Source: a bacterium
Lineage (GTDB): Bacteria; Electryoneota; JAOADG01
Assembly: GCA_026417415.1 (NCBI GenBank)
Contig: JAOADG010000008.1
Span: 705,612 to 769,611 of the forward strand
DNA: 64,000 nt
Direction: 5' to 3'
A program made the position numbers and the translations under genes. This document shows, piece by piece, positions 53,061 through 63,200 of the stretch. Position 1 is the first letter of the stretch; every line of letters starts with the position of its first letter. The notes under the pieces are model-generated. The model ran no database searches and was not told the origin of the DNA. It worked only from the letters and a program-made list of their open reading frames with translations.

Positions 53061-56000
53061 CTATTTCCACCTTTTTTCAAAGAATCGTATTCCTGTCGGT
53101 GGTTGTGTAAAACCAAACAAAATTGTGAAATAGTATCTCCATTGTGGTGAATAAGTATTCAAAACATTGTTTTCTAATACATTTACACGATCTAATCCTC
53201 GTGCAACACTAAATGATAAAGCAGTAGGATAACTATAAAATGAAATAGCAGAAAAACGAATTTCTGTGCCAATGTCACGAACCCATTTGGATTTTGATAG
53301 TTTATTTTTGGACCATACCGTTCCAATATCCGCAAAAGCGTTTACATAAAGATCAGTTGGTGAAATCCAACTTAAAATTGAATAATTACCTTTAGAATTC
53401 CATAAAGGAAACTGGTTAACGATTTGTCCTAAACAAATTTTTTCACCACCTAAACTATAGTAAGAAAATCCTCTCATTCCATAAAGTCCACCACCATATA
53501 GGTAAAAAAATGGGTCAACTGTTTTATTAATCATTCCTAATTTTATTGTAGGTGATATAGTCCACATCTTCCAGATTTTTTGAAACAATTGCGCTACCAA
53601 TTCAGTTTGCCAATAATTGTATGGTGTGTACACTTCTTGTAAAGTAAGTTTATCAGAATTGATTTTAAAACCTGAAATAAAATTATGATAGTTTCGCTTT
53701 ACTTTTAATCCAAATTGATAACCACTCGTTGGATGAATATCAGAAGTAATTGAAGGGGTTATCTGAGAATGTACTAATGATACAACACCACTTTTGCCTT
53801 TAAAATAAGTATAACCAAATGTTGGTGAACCATCACTAAACTTTAAAGCTGTTTCATATCTTGATAAAATTCCATAGAACGCAATAGTGGTATTTTCATC
53901 TAAATTGTACTTTGTTCCTAATTCTGTTTCAAGTAAATTAAATTTATACTCAATTTTGTAAGTATCATAAATTGGAATTGCGTTTTCTCCACTACCAATT
54001 TGCCCTATGATTTTGTAAGGATCAGAAAACATTTTGGCATCACGACGCACAATGTTGTATACGTTAAGAAATAAAGTAGAAGGAAGCATACGATAATCAG
54101 TGGATAAATACAGATCATATTCTTTTTGAAAATTAAATGCGAAGCCACCTAACATATTCAGCTTTTCTAAAATATCACTAGTATATAGATAAAATCCAGG
54201 TTTAAAAGTGCCGTAATCCCAAGCAATACGAGGTAAAAAAAATGTCTTTTCAAAAATGGGAAAATATGCCCTCGGTACAAATGATGAAGAATCTTTATTT
54301 GTTATTGTATAAGTAGAATTTGGAAAGAGCGGATATTTGTTGCTCGTTTGAGTTTTTACTGTTCCGAAAGAATCCATTAATGCGATTTTGTACCCATCAA
54401 ATTCATAATGACAATAGACCAACTTTTTGCCATCAGGTGAAATTTCACCATATAGCGCTCCACCTAATACATTCGTAATCTGTTCACGAACTTGTGATTT
54501 TGTATTGTAACGATAAATGTTCCATATGCCTGTAGAATCACTAGAGTAGTAAATCCAATCCTCATAAACAGAAACATCTCGTTCATCCCAAATGCATTCA
54601 CGTAGCGGCTTAGCGATTTTCTCACTCAAATCATAAACGTAAATATCTTTGTTATTATCTTTTGAATAAGAAAAATAAATTAGTTTACTATCACTTGAAA
54701 AACGCGGCCTAGAAAGTTGTTCCCCGTTTTGGAAATTAGTTAATTGTATTTTTTTTAAAGCGTTTTTTAGAGTTCTTTTCACATTCAACTGTTCCGGAAG
54801 TTCATATAACACAAGGTTCATGGTTCCATCACTTTGATCAATAGCTACCATCCACTTTCCATCTAAAGAAATATCTGGTTGTTTTGAACGACTTTGATAG
54901 GTTAACCGATACGATTTTTTCTTGTTCAAGTCATAGAAAAATAAATCATCCAACCTTCTTTGACCTTTTTGTAAGGGTTGAGCAGAATAAACTATTCCAT
55001 TAAGTGTTGGATGAACTGCAAATGGAGCACTCGTCTTTAAAATTTTCTTTTTCTCTTTTGTTAGGATGTTGTAAGATATTAACGAGCTGCCGCTAAAGTA
55101 ATCTTTATCTTTATTTGAAATATAGTAAATGTGTTTTCCATCTCGGGACCATTTTGGATATAAATTTCCAAAGCCATCAGATTCAATTAGTTCGCCTTTT
55201 CGTAGATCCTTTTTCAAAGGTTCTACTTGTGATTGATAGTGTTCCAAAAGATATTTTTTCCAATCTTGGTACAGTTCATCAGCAGTAATGCCTAATGCTT
55301 GTTTGCATTGTGAATTAAAAGACCAATTCCAATTGGATGATATTTCCTTACTTATCTTTTGTAATGCATCTTCACCAAATCTTTGAATAGTATATTGTGT
55401 TAGAGAAAATCCTTGATTGTAAACCAATTCGTTTTCAAGAGAATTCTTGTGAAACACACTCATTTCATTGAGTGTCAACAATTTATTTTCTAATACTCGC
55501 ATTCGTAGCATCATCTCACGATGACTATCGCGATAATCGTAATTCATATCTTTACGCATGGATTGGGCTGTACCCTCTGCAAACCAATGAGGGACTACTG
55601 TATTTGGAATTGGGTAACTGATGATTTGATTCGGAAAACCGTAAAGAACATCTTGTCTTGTTTCATCTTCATACTGTATAGATTGAAAGTAAATTGCTGG
55701 TATCCTCCTTGTCCATTTTCTCGAAGCACCCAGTTGAATGAGATGTGTAAACTCGTGTGTTACCACATTTCTTAACCAATGATGGGTTCCACGAAATTCA
55801 AAATCCAATGCAGGCGCCCAAATTACAATTTTATTGTTTAAGTAATAGGTTGCACCATTTGCATAATCATCTGTATCATAAACTACCCAATGTACTTTTG
55901 TATCAGGATGATATTGATACAACTCTACAATAGGTTGATAAATTTCTTCAGCTATTTTTAAAATCTCATTCGCTGTTCTTGCAGCTCCTTCGTGATAGTG

Positions 56001-56126
56001 CACGATATGATGTTCACCTTCTATGGTTCTCCAGACAAGGGAGGCATGGTTAAATGGTGTCACTTGTGCTGTTACAACACTAACACTAAGAAAAAAGAAA
56101 AACATAAAAATAATTAATCGTAACAT
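53061..56126 (-). CDS. Metallopeptidase / PD40 propeller / outer-membrane barrel protein
   Basis: The 1021 residues combine three parts. After a signal peptide (LIIFMFFFFLSVSVVTAQ), residues about 30-300 form a gluzincin-type peptidase domain with VVTHEFTHLIQL (HExxH) and a downstream HWFAEGTAQS that supplies the third ligand glutamate. Residues about 310-620 are a TolB/PD40 beta-propeller with repeats such as PKWSRDGKHIYY and GEISPDGKKLVYC. The rest (about 640-1021) is beta-strand-rich and resembles a BamA/D15-like outer-membrane barrel. The start ATG shares one base with the upstream stop (TGATG). Substrate unknown. Confidence 0.85.
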   Translation of the reverse strand: MLRLIIFMFFFFLSVSVVTAQVTPFNHASLVWRTIEGEHHIVHYHEGAARTANEILKIAEEIYQPIVELYQYHPDTKVHWVVYDTDDYANGATYYLNNKIVIWAPALDFEFRGTHHWLRNVVTHEFTHLIQLGASRKWTRRIPAIYFQSIQYEDETRQDVLYGFPNQIISYPIPNTVVPHWFAEGTAQSMRKDMNYDYRDSHREMMLRMRVLENKLLTLNEMSVFHKNSLENELVYNQGFSLTQYTIQRFGEDALQKISKEISSNWNWSFNSQCKQALGITADELYQDWKKYLLEHYQSQVEPLKKDLRKGELIESDGFGNLYPKWSRDGKHIYYISNKDKDYFSGSSLISYNILTKEKKKILKTSAPFAVHPTLNGIVYSAQPLQKGQRRLDDLFFYDLNKKKSYRLTYQSRSKQPDISLDGKWMVAIDQSDGTMNLVLYELPEQLNVKRTLKNALKKIQLTNFQNGEQLSRPRFSSDSKLIYFSYSKDNNKDIYVYDLSEKIAKPLRECIWDERDVSVYEDWIYYSSDSTGIWNIYRYNTKSQVREQITNVLGGALYGEISPDGKKLVYCHYEFDGYKIALMDSFGTVKTQTSNKYPLFPNSTYTITNKDSSSFVPRAYFPIFEKTFFLPRIAWDYGTFKPGFYLYTSDILEKLNMLGGFAFNFQKEYDLYLSTDYRMLPSTLFLNVYNIVRRDAKMFSDPYKIIGQIGSGENAIPIYDTYKIEYKFNLLETELGTKYNLDENTTIAFYGILSRYETALKFSDGSPTFGYTYFKGKSGVVSLVHSQITPSITSDIHPTSGYQFGLKVKRNYHNFISGFKINSDKLTLQEVYTPYNYWQTELVAQLFQKIWKMWTISPTIKLGMINKTVDPFFYLYGGGLYGMRGFSYYSLGGEKICLGQIVNQFPLWNSKGNYSILSWISPTDLYVNAFADIGTVWSKNKLSKSKWVRDIGTEIRFSAISFYSYPTALSFSVARGLDRVNVLENNVLNTYSPQWRYYFTILFGFTQPPTGIRFFEKRWK

Positions 56127-59100
56127 CACAAAACTGCAGCTTTAACGATTTGTACTGGATAACTGCCACATTGGATACGGATCAAGTAAATTCCACGATT
56201 AATTTTTTGTACATTCCATTCAAATTCAAATCCTCCACCTTCTACAAGATATGGCTCACTAAGTGATGCAATTTTTTCACCTTCTAAATCGTAAATATCC
56301 ACTTTAGTTGAGTAAATTAAATGGTTACTTGTTAATACTCTTAAATAGGCCTTTTCTTTACGAATTGGATTAGGCCATATCAATGCTTGGAAACCATTAG
56401 AAAATTGAATTTGATTTGACCAATCTTTGGGAGGAATGGGAAGTGGTTTTCCAAACGCAGATCCGTAAACGCAATTAGAAGTTATTGCAGTTACCTCAAC
56501 AAGTGGCCGTGTAGTTAAATATATTCCCCCATCATCTGAAACAGCAGCGATTCTAAACTCATTTTGAGATATAGAAGAATCAACCAAAATGCTTATTGAC
56601 GAAACATTTCTAAGACCAACTCCAATGGGATAACGAAAATCATTTGTTGAAACATTTAGTTTATACAACTCGCCATCTCTAGTTCCAATCCAAAGAACAG
56701 GTTCATTCAAGTTGGAAATCGCAGACACTGCAGATGTAGGAATAGAAGTAATGTTTAATCTTTTAGGAAAATCTTGTCGTATGGAATTATTTCCCCATAA
56801 CCACCAATAGTTTTGTGATACAATTCCTACATTCTCACTTGTATTTACAAAATGAATGATAGATTCATTAGAAGGAAAAAACGTTTGTAGTATCCATTGG
56901 CTACCATTTGAGAATGAAAGTTGATTGTTTAGATAAATAAAATCTCCTAATGCAGTTCCAATGCCAAGTACTTGATCAATATTTTTTGTCTCAAACAAAC
57001 GATAGGTTCCATTTGAACGAACGATAGGATAATAGCTTGGAGTTAAAATCAATGAGTTTTTTAATTCAAGGCGATAGGTGATCTCAAGAGGTTCATAGTT
57101 TTCTATAAAAACAATCCAACTAGAAAGGTTATTTGTAAATGCAGAAATAAGACGATTGGCTAAGAATAATGTGTAAATGGAATCTACAATAAAATAATCT
57201 TGGTTCCAGTTTAACTTTAATGAATAGATAGTAGTTTGTTTTTGCGAAGAGTCAAATGAAGAAAGAAACAAAAATGATGCTTGATTAACATCCTTTCCAA
57301 AAATTGCGAAATGTATCGGACCTGATGGTATTTGAAAAACTTTATACGATAGAATGCTATCCAATAATACCTTTGAAAAAGGATCACGATGGATATGAAC
57401 ATCAACTTGACGCCCCAACCATTGACCAGAATCATTTAGACAATAAATGCGAGTGCTATCTATTATCCATAGTTCATCTTGTTGATCATTATTTGCATCA
57501 AATGGAAGTGAAATTTTTTTTGTTGAGGTAGGTGGTATTCTTAATCGAATTTCACCTTCATGCTGGTAGGTTTTACGGATGAAAAAGTGCATTACACGTG
57601 AAGGTAAAGAAAAATTTCTTAATTCAAATGGAGCAGGAGATCCATTGCTCATTACTGCTGGAGGTATTACATACGGTGTAAAACGGATAGCATTATCTCC
57701 ATTATTTGCATAACGCCAATCGGGGTTGTTTTGATAATATGCATCGTGTGGTGATCCGGTTTCAGTCCCACTACCAGGATGGAAAAAACCATAATTTTGT
57801 CCGATATCATTGGCACCATCTGCTTCTATTAAAGTGACTACATAAGGCTGACTTCCACTTTGATAAGGATAGTTATTTCTATTTCTATATTGTTCTTCCT
57901 CTACATTTATTCTCCAGATTAAAATTCCACTTCCGGGAATATCAAATTCATAATTGTCAACACGCGTGATCACTCCAAATGAATCTACCACTGAAGGATC
58001 TAATTCAATCTCATAGCGATTGGTAAGCTTTGCACGATGCCCTGAAGCATCATACACATAGGTGTAATTAAGTGAATCAGGATCCCGATTTCTTGCTTCA
58101 ACTAAAAAATATTCTGTTCCTGAACTATTAATTCGATAAATTTCCGGCAATGGAATGGTATCTGCATTGGGTATTCGTATACTTAAATACCCAGTATCTG
58201 GTGCTATGGTATATTGTGACCAACCCATTTTAATTCTTAGATAAGCAGACGGATAAGCAGGTAGTATTCCAAAAAAAGTACCAAACCCCCTATCCATAAA
58301 ATCCCAACGACCCAATCGGGACTGTCCGTTAAAAACATCATACATAAAAGGCAATCCAATACTTCTTCCGATTAAAAATGCATAGAGTCCACCAACTCCG
58401 ATATCAATCCACTGATTACCAACTTTTTGTGAAGACATTTCGGGTAGAATTGGACCTTCGGTCATAAAGAATTCACCATTTCTTAAAGACAAGCCACGTG
58501 GATCAGAAATATTTAAATAATAATGCAAATCATGTTTTGTAATGTACCCAGACGGAATATCAAAGGGTGTCTCATCAAAACCTACATCATATTCATTACC
58601 AGCGCCAGCATGAATAATGACAAACACATCATAGATTTCTGTACCATTTCTAATAAACTGGATTGTTGTGTCAGAAGCGGCAAGTTCCCACCCTTCTTTC
58701 CACAATTCAGTTATTCTACGATTTGTGAGTGCAGTATCGGAAGGATTTGGATGATAGTACCAAATAGGTTGATGGGCACGATAAGCATTTCTCAAACCGA
58801 TTGGATAAACGTCCGCCTTAATAGAAACTTTTCCGTTTGATACTTTATGAAAATAGTTATGTACAAATTGAAATTGATGCTGAAAGTAAATACTGTCGTG
58901 TGGGGGAGGATCAATTTTTCTATTCTCTCTTGCACCATAATCAAAACTACCGTCACCTGTAGTCGTTGAAAGTGTATCTCTAGGAAAATCTATTCTTATG
59001 GCTAATACACGAATAGTATCAGGCAAATTTCTGTTTAGTATTCTTGAATAATCTAATGAAGTTGTTCGAAATTTAGATACTATTGACGAGAAACCAACAT

Positions 59101-59158
59101 TCCAAGAAATAGTTATGGACAAAAGTAAAAGAAAAGATATCCTCAAATGTAACTTCAT
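56126..59158 (-). CDS. M6-like secreted protein with inactivated metal site and type IX sorting domain
   Basis: The 1010-residue protein has a signal peptide, an M6 (immune inhibitor A-like) metallopeptidase domain and a type IX C-terminal sorting domain (WPNPIRKEKAYL ... GIYLIRIQ). The M6 fold is recognised by FVIIHAGAGNEYD and by GLPFMYD and GRWDFMDRG, which follow the zinc motif in active homologues. The HEFGH sequence that should stand before LGLP is FLIGR here, so both histidines and the catalytic glutamate are missing. It is probably a non-catalytic surface protein. The start TTG 59164 or ATG 59158 cannot be separated with certainty. Confidence 0.82.
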   Translation of the reverse strand: MKLHLRISFLLLLSITISWNVGFSSIVSKFRTTSLDYSRILNRNLPDTIRVLAIRIDFPRDTLSTTTGDGSFDYGARENRKIDPPPHDSIYFQHQFQFVHNYFHKVSNGKVSIKADVYPIGLRNAYRAHQPIWYYHPNPSDTALTNRRITELWKEGWELAASDTTIQFIRNGTEIYDVFVIIHAGAGNEYDVGFDETPFDIPSGYITKHDLHYYLNISDPRGLSLRNGEFFMTEGPILPEMSSQKVGNQWIDIGVGGLYAFLIGRSIGLPFMYDVFNGQSRLGRWDFMDRGFGTFFGILPAYPSAYLRIKMGWSQYTIAPDTGYLSIRIPNADTIPLPEIYRINSSGTEYFLVEARNRDPDSLNYTYVYDASGHRAKLTNRYEIELDPSVVDSFGVITRVDNYEFDIPGSGILIWRINVEEEQYRNRNNYPYQSGSQPYVVTLIEADGANDIGQNYGFFHPGSGTETGSPHDAYYQNNPDWRYANNGDNAIRFTPYVIPPAVMSNGSPAPFELRNFSLPSRVMHFFIRKTYQHEGEIRLRIPPTSTKKISLPFDANNDQQDELWIIDSTRIYCLNDSGQWLGRQVDVHIHRDPFSKVLLDSILSYKVFQIPSGPIHFAIFGKDVNQASFLFLSSFDSSQKQTTIYSLKLNWNQDYFIVDSIYTLFLANRLISAFTNNLSSWIVFIENYEPLEITYRLELKNSLILTPSYYPIVRSNGTYRLFETKNIDQVLGIGTALGDFIYLNNQLSFSNGSQWILQTFFPSNESIIHFVNTSENVGIVSQNYWWLWGNNSIRQDFPKRLNITSIPTSAVSAISNLNEPVLWIGTRDGELYKLNVSTNDFRYPIGVGLRNVSSISILVDSSISQNEFRIAAVSDDGGIYLTTRPLVEVTAITSNCVYGSAFGKPLPIPPKDWSNQIQFSNGFQALIWPNPIRKEKAYLRVLTSNHLIYSTKVDIYDLEGEKIASLSEPYLVEGGGFEFEWNVQKINRGIYLIRIQCGSYPVQIVKAAVL

Positions 59159-59171
59159 TACCAATTCTTAT

Positions 59172-60218
59172 TTATAATCCTAAAGTCAAAGAAAATCGCA
59201 TAGTGTCTGTTAGTGGATGTCCTTCACCAGCAGATACATAACTAAAGTCAAAACGATAAACAGCGTACTGTAAAGAAGCACCAAACGTTAATGGTTTAAC
59301 TTTTCCTTGTTGATCATTCCAATAACCGACTCTTAAGCCCACTAAATTTGTGTACCAATATTCTACTCCTACATGATAGATCATTTCCTGTAATAAAGGT
59401 TCATCTAACCAACTTGTAACCAAAGCCACATAAAATGGATCTGAAGTACCATCTGGATACTTTCTAACCAGTTCTTTATCTATATCACCAACTACAGTTA
59501 GTTTGTTAAATTCTGTATCAATTACATGATAAGCAGCACCCACTTTTAAATTTGTAGGAATAGGGTCTGCTTGGGCTGCATCTATGTAAGCTATTTTCGG
59601 TCCTAAATTGGACAAATTAGCACCTAGTTGTAGTCCGGGCATCCATTTGGGTTTATGCATCACACCAATATCTACACCAATTCCCGTTGCTATCCCAGAA
59701 CCTTTTTCTGCGCCAGCTCCTCTATCTGCTAAATGCGAATAAATAAATCTCGCACTCATTCCTAAAGCAGTATACCTTGTCATAAGGGTACCATAAGAAA
59801 GTCCTAATGCACCCTCATAGGTTGAAAATGTACCTTCTTCTTGTCCTTGCTCATTGGTTCTAGTAGAAGTTCCCAAGTTTAAAAATATTAAATGAGCGCC
59901 AAATGTACCCATTTCGTGAACAGGATGAACATAGCCAATAAAATCATAATACAGATCAGGTAAATGAAATTGTGGCAGCCAGTTTGCATGCATCATGGTA
60001 ATCTGTTTTTGATATTGATATGCTAATCCAGCAGGATTCCACCATGTTGCATTTGCATCGTCCGTCAATGCAACTCCTGCTTCACCCATCCCACCGTATC
60101 TACCACCGGGTGAGATTTTTAAAAATAAAACAGCAGACTCAGAAACTCCTGCAAGAGCGAGTTGTGTACTTAATGAAAAAAATAAAAAGAATGACATAAT
60201 CAATATGAATAATTTCAT
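59172..60218 (-). CDS. porV: Type IX secretion system outer-membrane protein PorV
   Basis: PorV is a FadL-like barrel that carries cargo to the PorU sortase on the cell surface. The ATG at 60218 has GGAGG four bases upstream and gives 348 residues. After the signal peptide come the conserved FLKISPGGRYGGMGEAGVA and NATWWNPAGLA, hallmarks of the PorV family. The barrel ends in FSLTLGL. It lies directly after porU. Confidence 0.93.
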   Translation of the reverse strand: MKLFILIMSFFLFFSLSTQLALAGVSESAVLFLKISPGGRYGGMGEAGVALTDDANATWWNPAGLAYQYQKQITMMHANWLPQFHLPDLYYDFIGYVHPVHEMGTFGAHLIFLNLGTSTRTNEQGQEEGTFSTYEGALGLSYGTLMTRYTALGMSARFIYSHLADRGAGAEKGSGIATGIGVDIGVMHKPKWMPGLQLGANLSNLGPKIAYIDAAQADPIPTNLKVGAAYHVIDTEFNKLTVVGDIDKELVRKYPDGTSDPFYVALVTSWLDEPLLQEMIYHVGVEYWYTNLVGLRVGYWNDQQGKVKPLTFGASLQYAVYRFDFSYVSAGEGHPLTDTMRFSLTLGL

Positions 60219-60222
60219 TATT

Positions 60223-60227
60223 CCTCC
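60223..60227 (-). promoter_or_regulatory. Ribosome binding site fixing the porV start
   Basis: GGAGG four bases before ATG 60218 decides against the in-frame reading from 60236. Confidence 0.75.
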
Positions 60228-60235
60228 GATGAACA

Positions 60236-63200
60236 CTACTTTAAAACGACTGCACGACCGATGGATTCAACCTGTCTGCCTATTTCGTCTTTTATTTCTA
60301 ATCGCCACAAATATACGCCATTTGCAACATCTTTTCCGTGTTGATCACGCCCATCCCAAAATGCCAATTGTGGAACATTATAACCGATATGGACTGGGAA
60401 AAAATCCGTAGAATAAATTTTCGTACCGTTAATCGTGTAAATATGTATTTTTCCAACACCTGATGAAGAACATTCAAATGTAAAAGAAGTATTATTTTTT
60501 ATTGGATTAGGATAGTTTAACAAATTCCTTATTATAAGTTTATCTGAATGGGTACGTACATGAAAGGTGGTTTTAGCAATAGACGGATTATTTGCTCCAT
60601 CAAAAACTTGTAATACAAGCGTGTAACTACCATCGTTTAGAAACCCTAAAGGTGCTTCAATTGTTCCTTGAATGGTTTGGTTAGGAGCATAAGAAAAATA
60701 ATCTGTTACATCAATCTCTTTTTCATTTAAGCGAACGATTATTCGGTGACCAACATCACCAGTTAGGTTGACACCACTGGAATCCTCAATATCAGCAATT
60801 AACAGCGGAGAATTGGAAACAAAATCTCCATCAATAAATTTTCTGTGGTCTATGTACAATGTTACTTTTGGACCTAATGTGTCTATAATATTTGCAGATT
60901 GAAAAGCAATCCTAATTGTATTCAAATTCCCTGCAGCACGTCCCCATTCGCTTTCAGTAAATATTGAAGCACTCCCACTTGTATCCCCATATGATACGTC
61001 TAAAGGAAGTAATACTGGTATTGAAAAAGTACCTGTTTGAATAGTTCCTGATCCACGATAAAGTAATCTTCCAGGCATTCTATAGGAATAGGGATAATTA
61101 CGATTTTTATTCCAATAATACATTTTTTGTATTTGTGAACTTCGAATAGTTATGGTTGCTAAACCGCTACCATTAGGATCATGTTGAAGCATTCTTTCAC
61201 CAATTTTTCCTAAAGTATTTGAAATGGCTAATGGTACAATTGGATAAGGAATGATCGTATCAATCCATGCAAACTTATTTGGTGCTGCTAATCGCAAAAG
61301 TGGATCGCCTAATACATGATAATAACTTGAATTCGTTCTATTAAACAATGTACGTAATTTACCAAATTGAAGAGCTTCTGCAATAGACATTCTTGGTGTA
61401 TAAGCTGTATCAAAAATTGCTTGATAAAAGTTTTGTGCCAATAATTCGTTGGATTCTGGACCAGTTAAACGAGTAGCAGCTACTATTGCAATAGCACCAT
61501 TTTGAGGCATTTCAAGAAGTTTTTCTGGAAAGCTTTGTTGAGCAGGATCGTCCCAATAAGCCCAATCACAAGTAAATGCACACCATAAAGGCAATTTCAT
61601 TCCTGTACGAATAGAATTGATATCTCTACTTTCTCTTAATAACTGTTCATGCGCCCATATTCTGGGATTACCATGTCCAATCCAATTGACAACCAATGCT
61701 CCACGTTCCAATTCCGTTAGTAAACGTCTTGTTGCTTCAGGTTTAACAACAGCGACCTGAACAGGGTCATAGATCCCTTGATATTCAATTAAATGAATTT
61801 TAATTCGTTCAAAAAAGGGAGGTAAAATTCGGTAATCCATTGTATCCGAAGCCATCGTATGGGTTGTTTCCCACATCGCAAATTGTCCACCTTCTCCATT
61901 TTCATCATCTGCACAAAGAATTATTCTATTTTTCCATAACCCTTGAACCGGATTGGTCTCATATTGTATTAATTTGTCTATCCATTGATTAGCTGCAGAC
62001 ACTGATTGCACGGTTAATCTCGCTGTAACCAATTCCGGTGGGTTGATATCATTCCCGAAACGGACAAAAAAGTCATCCGTACAGATAGTTCCATTCTGAT
62101 ACGTGACTATAGGTCTTGGCGCATTTGGATAGGAAATCCCTCTATAATCATAATCTCCATCCCCTAAAAACATTACATATTTTGGTGCAGGTCTCTGCCA
62201 ATAACGAAATGCATAACGTAAAAAATTTCTTAAAGCGGTTGGATCTAAATTTCCGCATGAAAATTGGTCAAAGATATCAGCAATTCGCACATTGAGGACT
62301 CGAACGCGATTATTGGTCTCTCTAAATTGTTTCAATCGATTTGCAGGTTGTTCAAAAGCATCGTCGTAAATAATGATGTAATCTGCTTGTAAAGATGAAG
62401 CACGCAGATCAGTATAATCGCTAGTTCCCCAAACGACTGGAGTAATTGAAGCAATTGGGGAGATGCCCGTTTCATCGGCTACATGATATTGTTTATTTAT
62501 TGTAGTTGAACCACTATCTGAAAACGTATTGGATTTTATCCAACGAACTTGATAAGGATTGGATGTTTCAAAAACGTAAGGAATTGTGTTGCTGATTAAA
62601 TTCACTCGATATCTTGAGCCAATAGATGTGAAAGCAACCAATTTTCCATCCCTAAGTACCCAATCTCTTGTGTAAGTCGCTTCAACCCAATCAAAATAGT
62701 AACTTGCATTTCCAATTTTTCGTAATGTTAATTGATTGTTCCCTTCACGAATTAGATTTGATGGAATTGTACTTCTAATGGATAAGGTGGCGGGTAAAGT
62801 GTCAAATGGTACCTGATTTAAAGAGAATACAAAAGAGTTGGGTTGTGTTCCATAATTCATCTCCACTAATCGGATGGTGAGTAAAACATCAACAGTAGAT
62901 AATGCACCAGTAAGTAATAAGGGAAAACTTCTTTCCATAGTACCTGTAAATAATGGACCTACCCATCTTAAACCTGAACCAATAAAACTATTATTTGCAA
63001 AAATAGATAGTTCTGGTTCATAATAATATCTCCCAATAGCATTTGGTAGAATCATACTTCCATCCGCTGGATCTAAAGTTTGCATCCTCAAACCATCGTT
63101 ACCGCCAAAATTCAAGTCCAAAAAAAATGTCACATCTTTCAAGTAAGGTGAGATCCAATGAACGTATTCACCAGAACCTGTTCTTCTCCAAAAACTGGGC

